Of a DNA stretch of 64,000 nt, positions 44,224 to 53,027 are shown piece after piece. The notes beneath the pieces are model-generated. The model was not told the origin of the DNA and ran no database searches. It saw only the letters and a program-made list of their open reading frames with translations. This DNA comes from Rubellimicrobium aerolatum. GTDB lineage: Bacteria > Pseudomonadota > Alphaproteobacteria > Rhodobacterales > Rhodobacteraceae. Every line of letters begins with the position of its first letter. The stretch's first letter is position 1. Location: NCBI RefSeq assembly GCF_017872975.1, contig NZ_JAGGJP010000001.1:310001-374000 (forward strand), read 5' to 3'. The position numbers and the translations under genes are program-made.

Positions 44224-45492
44224 TCACGCGGGGCGGGTCATGGTGATCTGCGTCACGTCGCAGCTTCCGCCATGGAACGCGCCGGCGCAGGAGGCGAGAT
44301 AGAAGTTCCACATCCGGCGGAAGCGGTCGTCGAAGCCGAGACGCGTCACCTCGTCCCAGCGGGAATTGAAGGTCTCGTGCCAGCATCGCAGGGTCCGGCT
44401 GTAGCTCTCGCCGAACTCGAAGGAATGGAGGAGCCGCAGGCCCGCCCTCTCCACCTCGTCCCGCAGCGCCTTGGGGCTGGGCAGCATCCCGCCGGGGAAG
44501 ATGTACTTCTGGATGAAGTCCACGCTGGACCTGTAAAGCTCCCAGCGGCGGTCGGCGACGGTGATGATCTGCAGGGTCGCGCTCCGCCCCGGCTTGAGGC
44601 AGCGCCTCAGCGTCTCGAAATAGACGGGCCAGTATCTCTCGCCCACGGCCTCGAACATCTCGATGGAGGCTATGCCGTCGTAGAGCCCCGTCTCGTCGCG
44701 ATAGTCCTGCAGCTTCAGCGTCACGCGGTCCTCCAGGCCCGCCCGCCGGATGCGCTCCCGGGCATAGGCGAGCTGCTCCCGGGAGATGGTGAGGCCGGTG
44801 ACCCGCAGGCCCCGCTCCCCGGCGGCGTATTCGGCGAAGCCGCCCCAGCCGCAGCCGATCTCCAGCACGTGGTCGCCGGGCTGCGCGCCCATGCGGTCCA
44901 CCAGGCTCTCGTACTTGCGGCGCTGCGCGGCCTCCAGGCTCTGCTGCCCGCCGTCGAAGAGCGCGGAGGAGTAGGTCATCGTCTCATCGAGCCAGAGGCC
45001 GTAGAACTCGTTCCCGAGGTCGTAATGGTGGCTGATGTTCCTGCGGGCCTGCCGCTTGGTGTTTCTCTGGAGCCAGAACCGCAGGCGTTCGTAGGCGCGC
45101 AGGAAGAAAGCGCCGGGAAAGCCGTCGTAAAGGTTGTCCGCATCGTCGTTGAGGAAGTCCATGAAGGCCATGAGGTCCGGCGTCGACCACCAGCCGTCGA
45201 GATAGGCGTCGCAGAAGCCGAGGTGCCCCTCGCGCAGCAGCCGCGCGAAGAGGTCTGGGTTGTGCACCGTCACCTCCGCCACGTAGCCGGGCTGCGCGCC
45301 CTCGGCCCGGAACCGCCGCCCGTCGGGCAGCACGATGTCGAGCCGCCCCTTGGGCAGCCCCCGCGCCATCGCCAAGACCTGCGCCAAGTAGCGCGGCAGG
45401 TCGGCCTGCCCCTCGGTCGTCGTCAGAACCATTCGCCCGGCCCTCGCTGTCGATCCTTGGCCGAAAGCTAAGAGATTGCGCCGCTTTGTCAC
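44224..45492 (-). CDS. cfa: Cyclopropane-fatty-acyl-phospholipid synthase
   Basis: A 422-aa SAM-dependent enzyme that cyclopropanates unsaturated acyl chains of membrane phospholipids. The SAM-binding motif VLEIGCGWGGFAEYAA, the YDLGNEFYGLWLDETMTYS segment and IEMFEAVGERYWPVYF are complete. I take the GTG at 45492: GGAGG lies 7 nt upstream and the codon overlaps the photolyase stop (GTGA); an ATG at 45432 would shorten it by 20 residues. Last gene of the acuI operon. Confidence 0.9.
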   Translation of the reverse strand: MTKRRNLLAFGQGSTARAGRMVLTTTEGQADLPRYLAQVLAMARGLPKGRLDIVLPDGRRFRAEGAQPGYVAEVTVHNPDLFARLLREGHLGFCDAYLDGWWSTPDLMAFMDFLNDDADNLYDGFPGAFFLRAYERLRFWLQRNTKRQARRNISHHYDLGNEFYGLWLDETMTYSSALFDGGQQSLEAAQRRKYESLVDRMGAQPGDHVLEIGCGWGGFAEYAAGERGLRVTGLTISREQLAYARERIRRAGLEDRVTLKLQDYRDETGLYDGIASIEMFEAVGERYWPVYFETLRRCLKPGRSATLQIITVADRRWELYRSSVDFIQKYIFPGGMLPSPKALRDEVERAGLRLLHSFEFGESYSRTLRCWHETFNSRWDEVTRLGFDDRFRRMWNFYLASCAGAFHGGSCDVTQITMTRPA

Positions 45493-46940
45493 GGGTTTCC
45501 CTCCGCCTCGCCCGACGATTCCCGTCTAGCGCGAAAAGCGGCCAGCGCGGCGGCGCGTCCCGCCGCGAGATCGAGCACCGGCTCGGGATAGGCCTCCCGG
45601 GGCGACATCCGCCACGACCGGGGGATCGCGTCGAAGTAGGCCAGCGCTGTCGCGGGCGGCGCGGCCTGCCCCTCGGCGATCCAGGTCCGCTCGTAGAGGC
45701 CTTGCCGGTCGTAGGACTTCGACTGCGCCTCGGGGCTGAAGATGCGGAAGAAGGGCGAGGCGTCGGGGCCGGAGCCCGCGACCCATTGCCAGTTCACCGC
45801 GTTGCTGGCGGGGTCCCAGTCGGTCAGGCAATCCTCGAACCATTTCAGCCCGACCCGCCAATCGACCATCATGTGCTTGGTCAGGAGCGAGGCGGCGATC
45901 ATCCGCGCCCGGTTGTGCATCCGGCCGGTGACATACATCTCGCGCATGGCGGCATCGACGAGGCGGATGCCGGTCCGGCCCCGCTGCCACGCCTGGACCA
46001 GCGGCGTGTCGGCGTCGCGCGACCAAGGGAACGTGCGCCATTCGGGGCGCCAGTGGTCGGTCGCGATCCCGGGCGAGTGGAACAGCAGATGATGGGAGAA
46101 GTCGCGCCACGCGACCTCCTTGAGGAACTGCTCAGCCCCGGCCTCGCCGCGCTCCAGCGCCGAAAGGCCCGCGTGCCAGCAGGCGCGGGGGCTGATCTCG
46201 CCCAACGTCAGGTTCTCGGACAGGCGCGAGGAGCCATCCTGCGAGGGGTAGTCGCGGGCGGTGGCGTAGCCGCCGATCCGTTCGGCGATGAAGCGGTCGA
46301 GCCGGTCGCGCGCCCGCGCCTCGCCGGGGTGCTGCCAGGCGGCGACGATGGGGCCGCCCCGGTTCATGGCCGCGTCGAGCCGCCAGTCGGGGAGGCGGTC
46401 GGAGGCGGGCCAGCGGTCGGGCGCGGGGGGGCGCTGCGGCGCGGGCAGGGGCTCGCCGGGGTCGCGGGCGCGCAACGCCTTGAAGAAGGGGCCGTAGATG
46501 CGGAAGGGGCCGCCCGCGCCGGTTCGGACCGCCTCGGGCTCGTGGAGGAGGTGGCCGGGGAAGGCGCGGGCCTCAGTCCCCTGCCCCGTCAAACCGTCGG
46601 TCACCGCGTCGTCGCGATGGCGCGACAGCGGGTCGTGGAGGCGGGTCCACCAGACCGCGCCTGCCCCGGTCTCGGCCACCAGGGCGCGCAGGGTGTCCAG
46701 CGCCGGGCCGCGCCGCAGGATCAGGCGGCTGCCGAGGGATTCGAGGCTCCGCGCCAGTTCGGCGAGGCTGAGGCCGAGGCGCTGGCGCGGCGCGGCGCCC
46801 AGCGCCTCGACGCCCTCGTCGCAGAGGGCGACGGGGATCACCGGGCGGCCCGAGGCGGCCGCGGCGTGAAGCGCCGGGTGGTCCGCGAGGCGCAGGTCGC
46901 GGCGGAACCAGAGCAGGATGGGGGAGCGCGGGTCGGTCAT
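45489..46940 (-). CDS. phrB: Deoxyribodipyrimidine photolyase
   Basis: A 483-aa light-driven repair enzyme for cyclobutane pyrimidine dimers with an N-terminal antenna domain (SPILLWFRRDLRLADHPAL) and a C-terminal FAD domain containing GRMHNRARMIAASLLTKH, VDWRVGLKWF and DPASNAVNWQWVAGSGPDASPF. Class I CPD photolyase features are complete. Its ATG overlaps the aminotransferase stop (ATGA) and its stop overlaps the cfa GTG, so it is in a four-gene leftward operon. Confidence 0.93.
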   Translation of the reverse strand: MTDPRSPILLWFRRDLRLADHPALHAAAASGRPVIPVALCDEGVEALGAAPRQRLGLSLAELARSLESLGSRLILRRGPALDTLRALVAETGAGAVWWTRLHDPLSRHRDDAVTDGLTGQGTEARAFPGHLLHEPEAVRTGAGGPFRIYGPFFKALRARDPGEPLPAPQRPPAPDRWPASDRLPDWRLDAAMNRGGPIVAAWQHPGEARARDRLDRFIAERIGGYATARDYPSQDGSSRLSENLTLGEISPRACWHAGLSALERGEAGAEQFLKEVAWRDFSHHLLFHSPGIATDHWRPEWRTFPWSRDADTPLVQAWQRGRTGIRLVDAAMREMYVTGRMHNRARMIAASLLTKHMMVDWRVGLKWFEDCLTDWDPASNAVNWQWVAGSGPDASPFFRIFSPEAQSKSYDRQGLYERTWIAEGQAAPPATALAYFDAIPRSWRMSPREAYPEPVLDLAAGRAAALAAFRARRESSGEAEGNP

Positions 46941-48178
46941 CGCGTCGCCCCCGGCAGCACGGCGGAGAGCGCGCGGAGAAGGCGGTCGATGTCCTCCTCG
47001 GAGGTGTAGTGCGTGAAGCTGAGGCGCAGGACGCCCTTGGCGGGGTCCACGCCCATCGCGCGGAGCGGGCGCACGGCGTAGAAGTCGCCGCCGCCGGCCA
47101 TGATGCCGTGGGGGGCGAGGGCCGCCGCGACCGGCTCGGCGGGGCCGGGCAGCTCCAGGGCCACGGTGGGCGCGCGGCGGTCCGGGTCCGTCGGGCCGAG
47201 GAGGCGGAGGTCGTTGCGGCCCGCGAGCGCGGCGAGCAGCGGGCGGAGCAGATGGACCTCGCGGGCGCGCATCAGGTCGTGGGCGAAGCGGGCGGCCGGG
47301 GCTCCGGTGGCGGGGCCGCCGTGGTGGGCGGAGAGCGACTCCAGGTAGTCGGCGATGCCGGCGGAAGCGGCGATCTGGGCGTGGTCGGGACCGGCGGGGG
47401 TGAGGCGCTTGTAAAGGGTGTCGCCGTTGAAGAAATGGGCCTGGTTCGGCAGCTCGCGGCCCCAGTCCTCGCGGATCGTCATGATCCCCTGATGGGGGCC
47501 GTAGACCTTGTAGGCGCTGAACAGGTAGACGTCGCAGCCCAGAGCGCCCACGTCGGGGAGGCCGTGGGGGGCGTAGCTCACGCCGTCCACGCAGGTCCGC
47601 GCGCCCGCCGCCCTGGCGATGGCGCAGATGCGTGCCACATCATTGATTTCGGCGACGACGTTCGAGCAGTGGGGGAAGCAGACGAGGCGCACGCGCCCGT
47701 CGGACAGGAGATCGGGCAGCGCCTCGGGGTCGAGGTGGCCGGTCGCGGGGTCGATCCGCCACTCGCGGATTTCCACGCCATCCTCGGCAAGGCGGCGCCA
47801 GGGGCCGGAGTTGGCTTCGTGGTCCTGGTTCGTCACCACGATGGCCTCGCCGGGTTTCAGCCATTTGCGGACGGCCTGGGCGAGGACGTAGGTGTTGGCA
47901 GTCGTCGAGGGGCCGAAGGACAGCTCGTGCGTCTGCACGCCCAGCATGGCGGCCAGACGCGCGCGCGCTTCGTCCATCTCCGCGCCCGCGAGCTGCGAGG
48001 CGGCGTAGGGCGCGTAGGGCTGGACCTTCCGCTCGGTGTAGAAGCGGGTCAGGCGCTGGACCACGGGCGCGCAAGGGAAGGAGCCCCCCGCGTTCTCGAA
48101 GAAGGACTGGTCCCGCAGGGCGGGCACGGCGAAGGCGGGGAACCGGGCGCGGACCCAAGGTGCGTCGAAGGCGGTCAT
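46937..48178 (-). CDS. Class V aminotransferase (cysteine desulfurase-like)
   Basis: A 413-aa fold-type I PLP protein resembling the cysteine desulfurase/IscS-like VC1184 subgroup. The PLP lysine lies in SAYKVYGPHQG; the substrate-side TNQDHEANSGPW and CVDGVSYAPHGLPDV motifs are conserved. The reactive cysteine of true IscS/SufS is not obvious, so desulfurase activity is uncertain. It lies one base after the acuI stop and overlaps phrB by ATGA. GGAGG-like sequence precedes the ATG. Confidence 0.82.
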   Translation of the reverse strand: MTAFDAPWVRARFPAFAVPALRDQSFFENAGGSFPCAPVVQRLTRFYTERKVQPYAPYAASQLAGAEMDEARARLAAMLGVQTHELSFGPSTTANTYVLAQAVRKWLKPGEAIVVTNQDHEANSGPWRRLAEDGVEIREWRIDPATGHLDPEALPDLLSDGRVRLVCFPHCSNVVAEINDVARICAIARAAGARTCVDGVSYAPHGLPDVGALGCDVYLFSAYKVYGPHQGIMTIREDWGRELPNQAHFFNGDTLYKRLTPAGPDHAQIAASAGIADYLESLSAHHGGPATGAPAARFAHDLMRAREVHLLRPLLAALAGRNDLRLLGPTDPDRRAPTVALELPGPAEPVAAALAPHGIMAGGGDFYAVRPLRAMGVDPAKGVLRLSFTHYTSEEDIDRLLRALSAVLPGATR

Positions 48179-48179
48179 G

Positions 48180-49157
48180 TCAGAGGTCCACCACGACGCG
48201 GCCCTGCACCTGGCCCTTGAGGATGGCGCGGCCGAGGTCGGGGAGGTCGGCGAGCGTGGCGGGGCGGGTCATGGCGTCGAACTTGTCCTTGGGCAGGTCA
48301 CGGGCGATGCGGGCCCAGGCGGCCTCGCGTTCGGGGATGGGGGCCATGACCGAGTCGATGCCGAGGAGGCTCACGCCGCGCAGCAGGAACGGGATCACGG
48401 TCGCGGGGAGGTCCGCGCCGCCGGCGAGGCCCACGGCGGCCACGGCGGCGCGGTAGCGCATCTGGCCGAGGACGCGGGCCAGCATCGCGCCGCCCACGGC
48501 GTCGATGCCGCCGGCCCAGGTCTCGGATTCGAGGGGCCGGGGGCTGACCTCGGAAAGGTCGGCGCGGGGGACGATGCGGGTGGCGCCGAGGTCGCGGAGG
48601 TAGCCCTCGGTCTCGGGGCGGCCCGTGACGGCGGCGACCTCGTGGCCCGCCGCAGACAGGAGCGCGACGGCGACGCTGCCCACCCCGCCGGACGCGCCGG
48701 TGACGAGGACGGGGCCTTGGCCGGGTTCCAGCCCATGCGCCTCCAGCGCGAGGATCGCCAGCATGGCGGTGAGGCCGGCGGTGCCGACGGCCATGGACTG
48801 GCGGAGCGTCAGGCCCGGAGGCAGGCGCACGAGCCAGTCGGCGCGGACGCGGGCCTTTTCCGCGTAGCCGCCCCAGCGCGATTCGCCGACGCGCCAGCCG
48901 GTCAGGATCACCTCGTCGCCGGGGCTCCAGCGCGGGTCGGTGGAGGATTCGACCACGCCCGCGAAGTCGATGCCGGGGACGTGGGGATAGGTCCGCACGA
49001 GGCCGCCGCCGCCCGTGAGGCAGAGCCCGTCCTTGTAGTTCAGCGTCGAGTGGCGCACGGCGACCGTCACCTCCCCCTCCGGGAGGCGGTCCTCGGGGAC
49101 GTCGGTGACGTGGGCGCGGACGGCGGTGTCGTCCTTCTCGACCAGCAGGGTTTTCAT
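48180..49157 (-). CDS. acuI: Acrylyl-CoA reductase (AcuI), MDR superfamily
   Basis: A 325-aa NADPH-dependent medium-chain reductase that reduces acryloyl-CoA to propionyl-CoA in 3-hydroxypropionate and DMSP metabolism. The family start MKTLLVEKDD, the substrate-domain STLNYKDGLCLTGGGG and the Rossmann VTGASGGVGSVAVALL are complete. The ATG at 49157 (MKTLLVEK) was chosen over a longer frame. First gene of a compact leftward operon with the class V aminotransferase, photolyase and cfa. Confidence 0.9.
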   Translation of the reverse strand: MKTLLVEKDDTAVRAHVTDVPEDRLPEGEVTVAVRHSTLNYKDGLCLTGGGGLVRTYPHVPGIDFAGVVESSTDPRWSPGDEVILTGWRVGESRWGGYAEKARVRADWLVRLPPGLTLRQSMAVGTAGLTAMLAILALEAHGLEPGQGPVLVTGASGGVGSVAVALLSAAGHEVAAVTGRPETEGYLRDLGATRIVPRADLSEVSPRPLESETWAGGIDAVGGAMLARVLGQMRYRAAVAAVGLAGGADLPATVIPFLLRGVSLLGIDSVMAPIPEREAAWARIARDLPKDKFDAMTRPATLADLPDLGRAILKGQVQGRVVVDL

Positions 49158-49345
49158 GCGGGGCTCCTTTCGGGGGCGGGCTTGCGTTGGTTGCGCCGCG
49201 GTTGGGCGGCAGGGTGGCAGGCGGGGCAAGGCCCCGCAAGCACGGCGTTTTCATCGGCGGCGCGGCGCGACCGCCCTTGAAGGCGGGCGGCGCGGTTCCT
49301 AACGTCGGAGCAGACCGCCACGCTGTCCAACGGGAGACACCCCCC

Positions 49346-50392
49346 ATGAAGTTCGCGACCCTCCTGGGCGCCGCGTCGCTCGCCGCCGTAGCCCTGGGCC
49401 AAGCCGCCCTGGCGCAGGACGCCGAGCTGACCGTGCTCGACTACCCCGGCTTCGAGACGCCCGAGTTCCACCAGTCCTACGTCGCCAAGAACGGGGCCTC
49501 GCCCACCTTCTCGTTCTTCGGGGACGAGGAGGAGGCGTTCCAGAAGGTCCAGGCGGGCTTCCAGGCGGACGTGGCGCATATCTGCTCGGGCTCGGTCAAC
49601 AAATGGCGCGAGTCGGGGCTGCTGGAGCCCTGGGACACGACGAGGATCGAATCCTTCGCCACGCTCGACGCGAACCTGACGGGCACCGCCATCTCGGGCG
49701 AGGGCGAGACGCTGTTCATCCCCACCGACTGGGGCACCACCGCCATCGCCTACAACCCCGACGAGGTGCCGGCCGAGGACGTGGCCTCGCTGGCGGTGTT
49801 CCAGAACCCCGCCTATGCCGGCCGCATCGCCATCCCGGACAACGTCGATGACGCCTGGGCGCTGGCCTACCTCGCGACCGGCGTGACCGACTGGACGAAC
49901 GCCACGGACGAGCAGTTCGAGGCCGCCGCGCAGTGGCTGCGGGACGTGCACCCGTCCCTGCGGACCTACTGGACCGATCCGGCGGAGCTGGCGCAGCTCA
50001 TGTCCACCGGCGAGGTGCTGGTCGCCTGGGCCTGGAACGAGACCTTCCCCACCATGAAGGAGGAGGGCCGTCCCATCGGCTTCCAGCGCGAGCCCGCCGA
50101 GGGGTCGAGCGTCTGGCTCTGCGGCCTCGTCAACATGACGAACGGGCCGGGGTCCGAGGACAAGGTGTATGACTACGCCAACGCCTTCCTGGCGCCCGAG
50201 ACGGCGACCGCGCTGGTCGCGGCGGGCTGGGGCAGCGCCAACACCGCCGGCATGGAGGGGATCGGCGACGAGGAGCTGACCGCCTCGGGGCTGGGCGTCA
50301 TCGACGCGCCGATCTTCGCGCAGCTCCCCATCTCCATCGAGTCGCGGGAGCGGCACGCCCAGACCTTCGAGGAGATCAAGGCGGGCTTCTGA
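49346..50392 (+). CDS. Extracellular solute-binding protein (PotD/PotF-like, polyamine type)
   Basis: A 348-aa periplasmic protein with a clean signal peptide (LLGAASLAAVALGQAALAQ, cut near residue 24) and a type 2 binding fold beginning LTVLDYPGFETPEF; the FIPTDWGTTAIAYNPDEV and DVDDAW segments match the spermidine/putrescine group. No permease or ATPase genes accompany it. GGGAGAC precedes the ATG at 49346. Its last codons (EEIKAGF stop) are the first copy of a tandem duplication that continues beyond the stop. Agmatinase follows on the other strand, compatible with a polyamine link. Confidence 0.85.
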   Translation: MKFATLLGAASLAAVALGQAALAQDAELTVLDYPGFETPEFHQSYVAKNGASPTFSFFGDEEEAFQKVQAGFQADVAHICSGSVNKWRESGLLEPWDTTRIESFATLDANLTGTAISGEGETLFIPTDWGTTAIAYNPDEVPAEDVASLAVFQNPAYAGRIAIPDNVDDAWALAYLATGVTDWTNATDEQFEAAAQWLRDVHPSLRTYWTDPAELAQLMSTGEVLVAWAWNETFPTMKEEGRPIGFQREPAEGSSVWLCGLVNMTNGPGSEDKVYDYANAFLAPETATALVAAGWGSANTAGMEGIGDEELTASGLGVIDAPIFAQLPISIESRERHAQTFEEIKAGF

Positions 50393-50476
50393 GCCCGCCA
50401 GGGCGAGGAGATCAAGGCGGGCTTCTGAGCCCGCCAGGGCGGGGAGATCAAGGCGGGGGTCCGAGCCCGTGACGGG
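50369..50476 (+). repeat. 36-bp tandem repeat of a gene 3' end (2 perfect + 1 degenerate unit)
   Basis: The unit GAGGAGATCAAGGCGGGCTT continues with CTGAGCCCGCCAGGGC; units at 50369-50404 and 50405-50440 are identical and 50441-50476 is degenerate. Each unit holds the last codons of the binding-protein gene, its TGA stop and a hairpin GCGGGCTTCTGAGCCCGC. Only the first stop is used; the rest duplicates the terminator. It indicates replication slippage or unequal recombination at the end of the gene. Confidence 0.9.
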
Positions 50477-50829
50477 CCGCGCGGCGGAGGACGCCGCGCG
50501 GCTGATCCGCGCCCATGCCGGACGGGCCGCCCGCGCGGGGCGCGGGGCGGGTCGGTCGGCTTGGGATATGGCGGCGCGGACGGGCATGGAATCACTCCTC
50601 TGGGTTCATGCGAGGAGATTGCCCGAGAGGGATGAACGGCGTCCTACAGGACCGGGCGTTGCGTTGACGGAATCTTAGCGGTTCGTCCGGGCAGGGTCGC
50701 GAATCGGCGATCCCCCCATCGGCGGCCTGCGACGGCGCGGTGTCCGATCCGGTTGCGACAGGGCAGAGACCTTGTCGGGTGGGCTAAGGCCCGCCCCGCG
50801 ACTCGCGTCCGGCCGAACCGGATGATGCC
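50477..50829. other. 353-nt gap between the repeat and agmatinase, no gene called
   Basis: No supported gene. A leftward open frame from 50587 has an excellent AGAGGAG site 7 nt before its ATG but encodes low-complexity alanine/arginine sequence and then runs antisense through the tandem repeat and the binding-protein gene (see findings). AT-richer words near 50640-50690 could include promoters for either side. Confidence 0.4.
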
Positions 50830-51792
50830 TCACCGCCCGAGGCGATACCAGGCGTAGAGGCACAGGATCTCGGTCGCGACATGGGCGCCGGCGATGGCGG
50901 TCGCGCCGGTGGTGTCGTAGGGCGGCGAGACCTCGACCACGTCGCCGCCGACGACGCGGAGGCCCGCGAGGCCGCGCAGGATCGCCGCCGCCTGCCAGGA
51001 GTGCAGGCCCCCCCAGACCGGCGTGCCGGTGCCCGGCGCGAAGGCGGGGTCGAGCGCGTCGATGTCGAAGGTGAGATAGACCGGCGCGGCGCCGACGATG
51101 CGGCGCACCTCCTCGGCCACGGCGTTGGGGCCGTCCTCGTGGACGGCGCGGGCGTCGATCATGGGCATCCCGAGGCGGTCGGGCGTCACGGTGCGGATGC
51201 CGATCTGGACCGAGCGATCCGGGTCCACGAGGCCCTGCTTCACCGCCTTGTAGAGGAAGGTGCCGTGGTCGATGCGGTCCATGTCGTCGTCGCGCCAGAG
51301 GTCGGAATGGGCGTCGAACTGGACGACGGAGATGGGGCCGTGCGTGTCCGCGTAGGCGCGCAGGATCGGCAGGGTGATGGAATGGTCGCCGCCGAGGACG
51401 ACGGTGCCCATGTCCTGCGCGAGGATCTCGGCCACGCGGGCGGTCAGGGTCGCGGGGAAGTCGGCGGGCCTGGCGTAGTCGAAGGCCACGTCGCCGGCGT
51501 CCACCACGGTGAGTTCCGACAGGGGGTCGAAGGGCCAGCCATAGGGCGGGTCGTAGGGCTGGAGGGTGGAGGCCTCGCGGATGGCGCGCGGCCCGAAGCG
51601 CGCGCCGGGGCGGTGGGTCACGGCCTGGTCGAAGGGGACGCCGAGGATGGCGAGGTCGGCCCCCCTCACGTCCTTGCCGTAGCGGCGGCGCAGGAAGGAG
51701 GTGACGCCGCCGAAGGCGTTCTCGAAGGCGGGGCCGCGGTCCTGGGGGCCGAGGGCGCGGTCCACCTCGGTCTTGGCATCCTCGAGTCCCAT
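50830..51792 (-). CDS. speB: Agmatinase
   Basis: A 320-aa manganese ureohydrolase that splits agmatine into putrescine and urea. The metal-binding GGDHSITLP, FDAHSDLW and TFDIDALDPAFAPG motifs are complete; arginase or guanidinobutyrase are related alternatives. It is the second of two leftward genes, 4 nt after the M20 peptidase stop. The divergent polyamine-type binding protein gives a plausible polyamine context. Confidence 0.9.
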   Translation of the reverse strand: MGLEDAKTEVDRALGPQDRGPAFENAFGGVTSFLRRRYGKDVRGADLAILGVPFDQAVTHRPGARFGPRAIREASTLQPYDPPYGWPFDPLSELTVVDAGDVAFDYARPADFPATLTARVAEILAQDMGTVVLGGDHSITLPILRAYADTHGPISVVQFDAHSDLWRDDDMDRIDHGTFLYKAVKQGLVDPDRSVQIGIRTVTPDRLGMPMIDARAVHEDGPNAVAEEVRRIVGAAPVYLTFDIDALDPAFAPGTGTPVWGGLHSWQAAAILRGLAGLRVVGGDVVEVSPPYDTTGATAIAGAHVATEILCLYAWYRLGR

Positions 51793-51796
51793 GGGT

Positions 51797-52957
51797 TCAC
51801 TCCGTGACGGGAAGGGCGCGCTCGATCACGCGGGCGAGGTAGCTCGCGCCCAGCGGCAGGGCACGGTCGTCGAAGACGAAGGCGGGGTGGTGGCACATCG
51901 GCGTGTCGCCGTTGCCGAGCATGACGAAGGCGCCGGGGCGCTGTTCGAGGAGGAACGAGAAGTCCTCGGCCCCCATCTCCGGGGTCATGCGGTCCTCGAC
52001 GCGGGTGCCGACCTCCTGCGCGACCTCGACGGCGAAGGCGGTGCGGGCGGCGTCGTTGATGGTGGGCGGGTAGCCCTCGATGAACTCCACCGTCGCGGAG
52101 AGGCCGAAGGCGGCGGCGGTGCCCTGGGCGACCTCCCCGAGCCGGCGGCGGGCGAGGGCATGGAGCGCCTTGTCGTAGCTGCGGATCGTGCCGCCGACCG
52201 TCGCCCGGTCGGGGATGACGTTGAAGGCGCTGCCGGCGTGGACCTGCGTCACCGACAGGACGAGCTGCTTCATCGGGTCGGCGTTGCGGCTGGGGATGGT
52301 CTGGAGCGCGCCGACCAGCGCGCAGGCGGCGGGGACCGGGTCGAGGGCGTCGTGGGGATAGGCGGCATGGCCCCCCTGCCCCGTCAGCGTCACCGTGAAG
52401 TCGTCCACGGCGGCCATGATCGGGCCGGGGGTGGTCGCGAACTCGCCCACCGGCACGCCGGGGGCGATGTGGAGGGCGTGGACCTCGCGGACGTGGAAGC
52501 GGTCGAGGACGCCCTCCCGCACCATGACCTGACCGCCGCCACCCTGCTCCTCGGCCGGTTGGAACAGGAGGACGGCGGTGCCGGCGAAGTTGCGCGTCTC
52601 GGCGAGGTAGCGGGCCGCGCCGAGGAGCATGGCCGTGTGGCCGTCGTGGCCGCAGGCGTGCATCCGGCCGGGGATCTCGGAGGCGTAGGGGACGCCGGAT
52701 TGTTCGTCCATGGGGAGGGCGTCCATGTCGGCGCGCAGGGCCACGGCGGGGCCGGGTCGTTGGCCGTGGATGAGGGCGACGACGCCGGATCGGGCGATGC
52801 CCTCGTGCAGCTCGTCCACGCCGAACTCGCGCAGGCGCTCGGCGACGAAACGGGAGGTCTCGGGGAGGTCGAAGCCCAGCTCGGGGCGGCGGTGGATCGC
52901 GTGGCGCCAGGCGGCCATGTCGTCCGCGAGGGCAGCGATGCGGTTGACGACGGGCAT
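51797..52957 (-). CDS. M20-family amidohydrolase (hippurate hydrolase-like)
   Basis: A 386-aa zinc-dependent amidohydrolase. HACGHDGHTAM (near residue 100) carries the metal ligands with ADMDALP and AEEQGGGG; GGTIRSYD and MTPEMGAEDFS follow. The family hydrolyses N-acyl amino acids; substrate unspecified. GGAG lies 7 nt before the ATG at 52957. It is co-transcribed with agmatinase and could act on acylated arginine or agmatine derivatives, which is inference only. Confidence 0.85.
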   Translation of the reverse strand: MPVVNRIAALADDMAAWRHAIHRRPELGFDLPETSRFVAERLREFGVDELHEGIARSGVVALIHGQRPGPAVALRADMDALPMDEQSGVPYASEIPGRMHACGHDGHTAMLLGAARYLAETRNFAGTAVLLFQPAEEQGGGGQVMVREGVLDRFHVREVHALHIAPGVPVGEFATTPGPIMAAVDDFTVTLTGQGGHAAYPHDALDPVPAACALVGALQTIPSRNADPMKQLVLSVTQVHAGSAFNVIPDRATVGGTIRSYDKALHALARRRLGEVAQGTAAAFGLSATVEFIEGYPPTINDAARTAFAVEVAQEVGTRVEDRMTPEMGAEDFSFLLEQRPGAFVMLGNGDTPMCHHPAFVFDDRALPLGASYLARVIERALPVTE

Positions 52958-53027
52958 GGGTGGACTCCGTTGGGCGGCCATGCGACGGCCGGCGGCGACA
53001 GCTACCCATGCCAGGGGGGAAACCGCA

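Noticed and set aside
47009-48220. A 403-codon plus-strand frame under the class V aminotransferase
   Set aside because: Antisense shadow; the aminotransferase has a complete PLP site and 4-nt overlaps with its neighbours.
50369-50476. A CRISPR-like array
   Set aside because: The units are contiguous 36-bp tandem copies of a gene end, without distinct spacers, and there are no cas genes.
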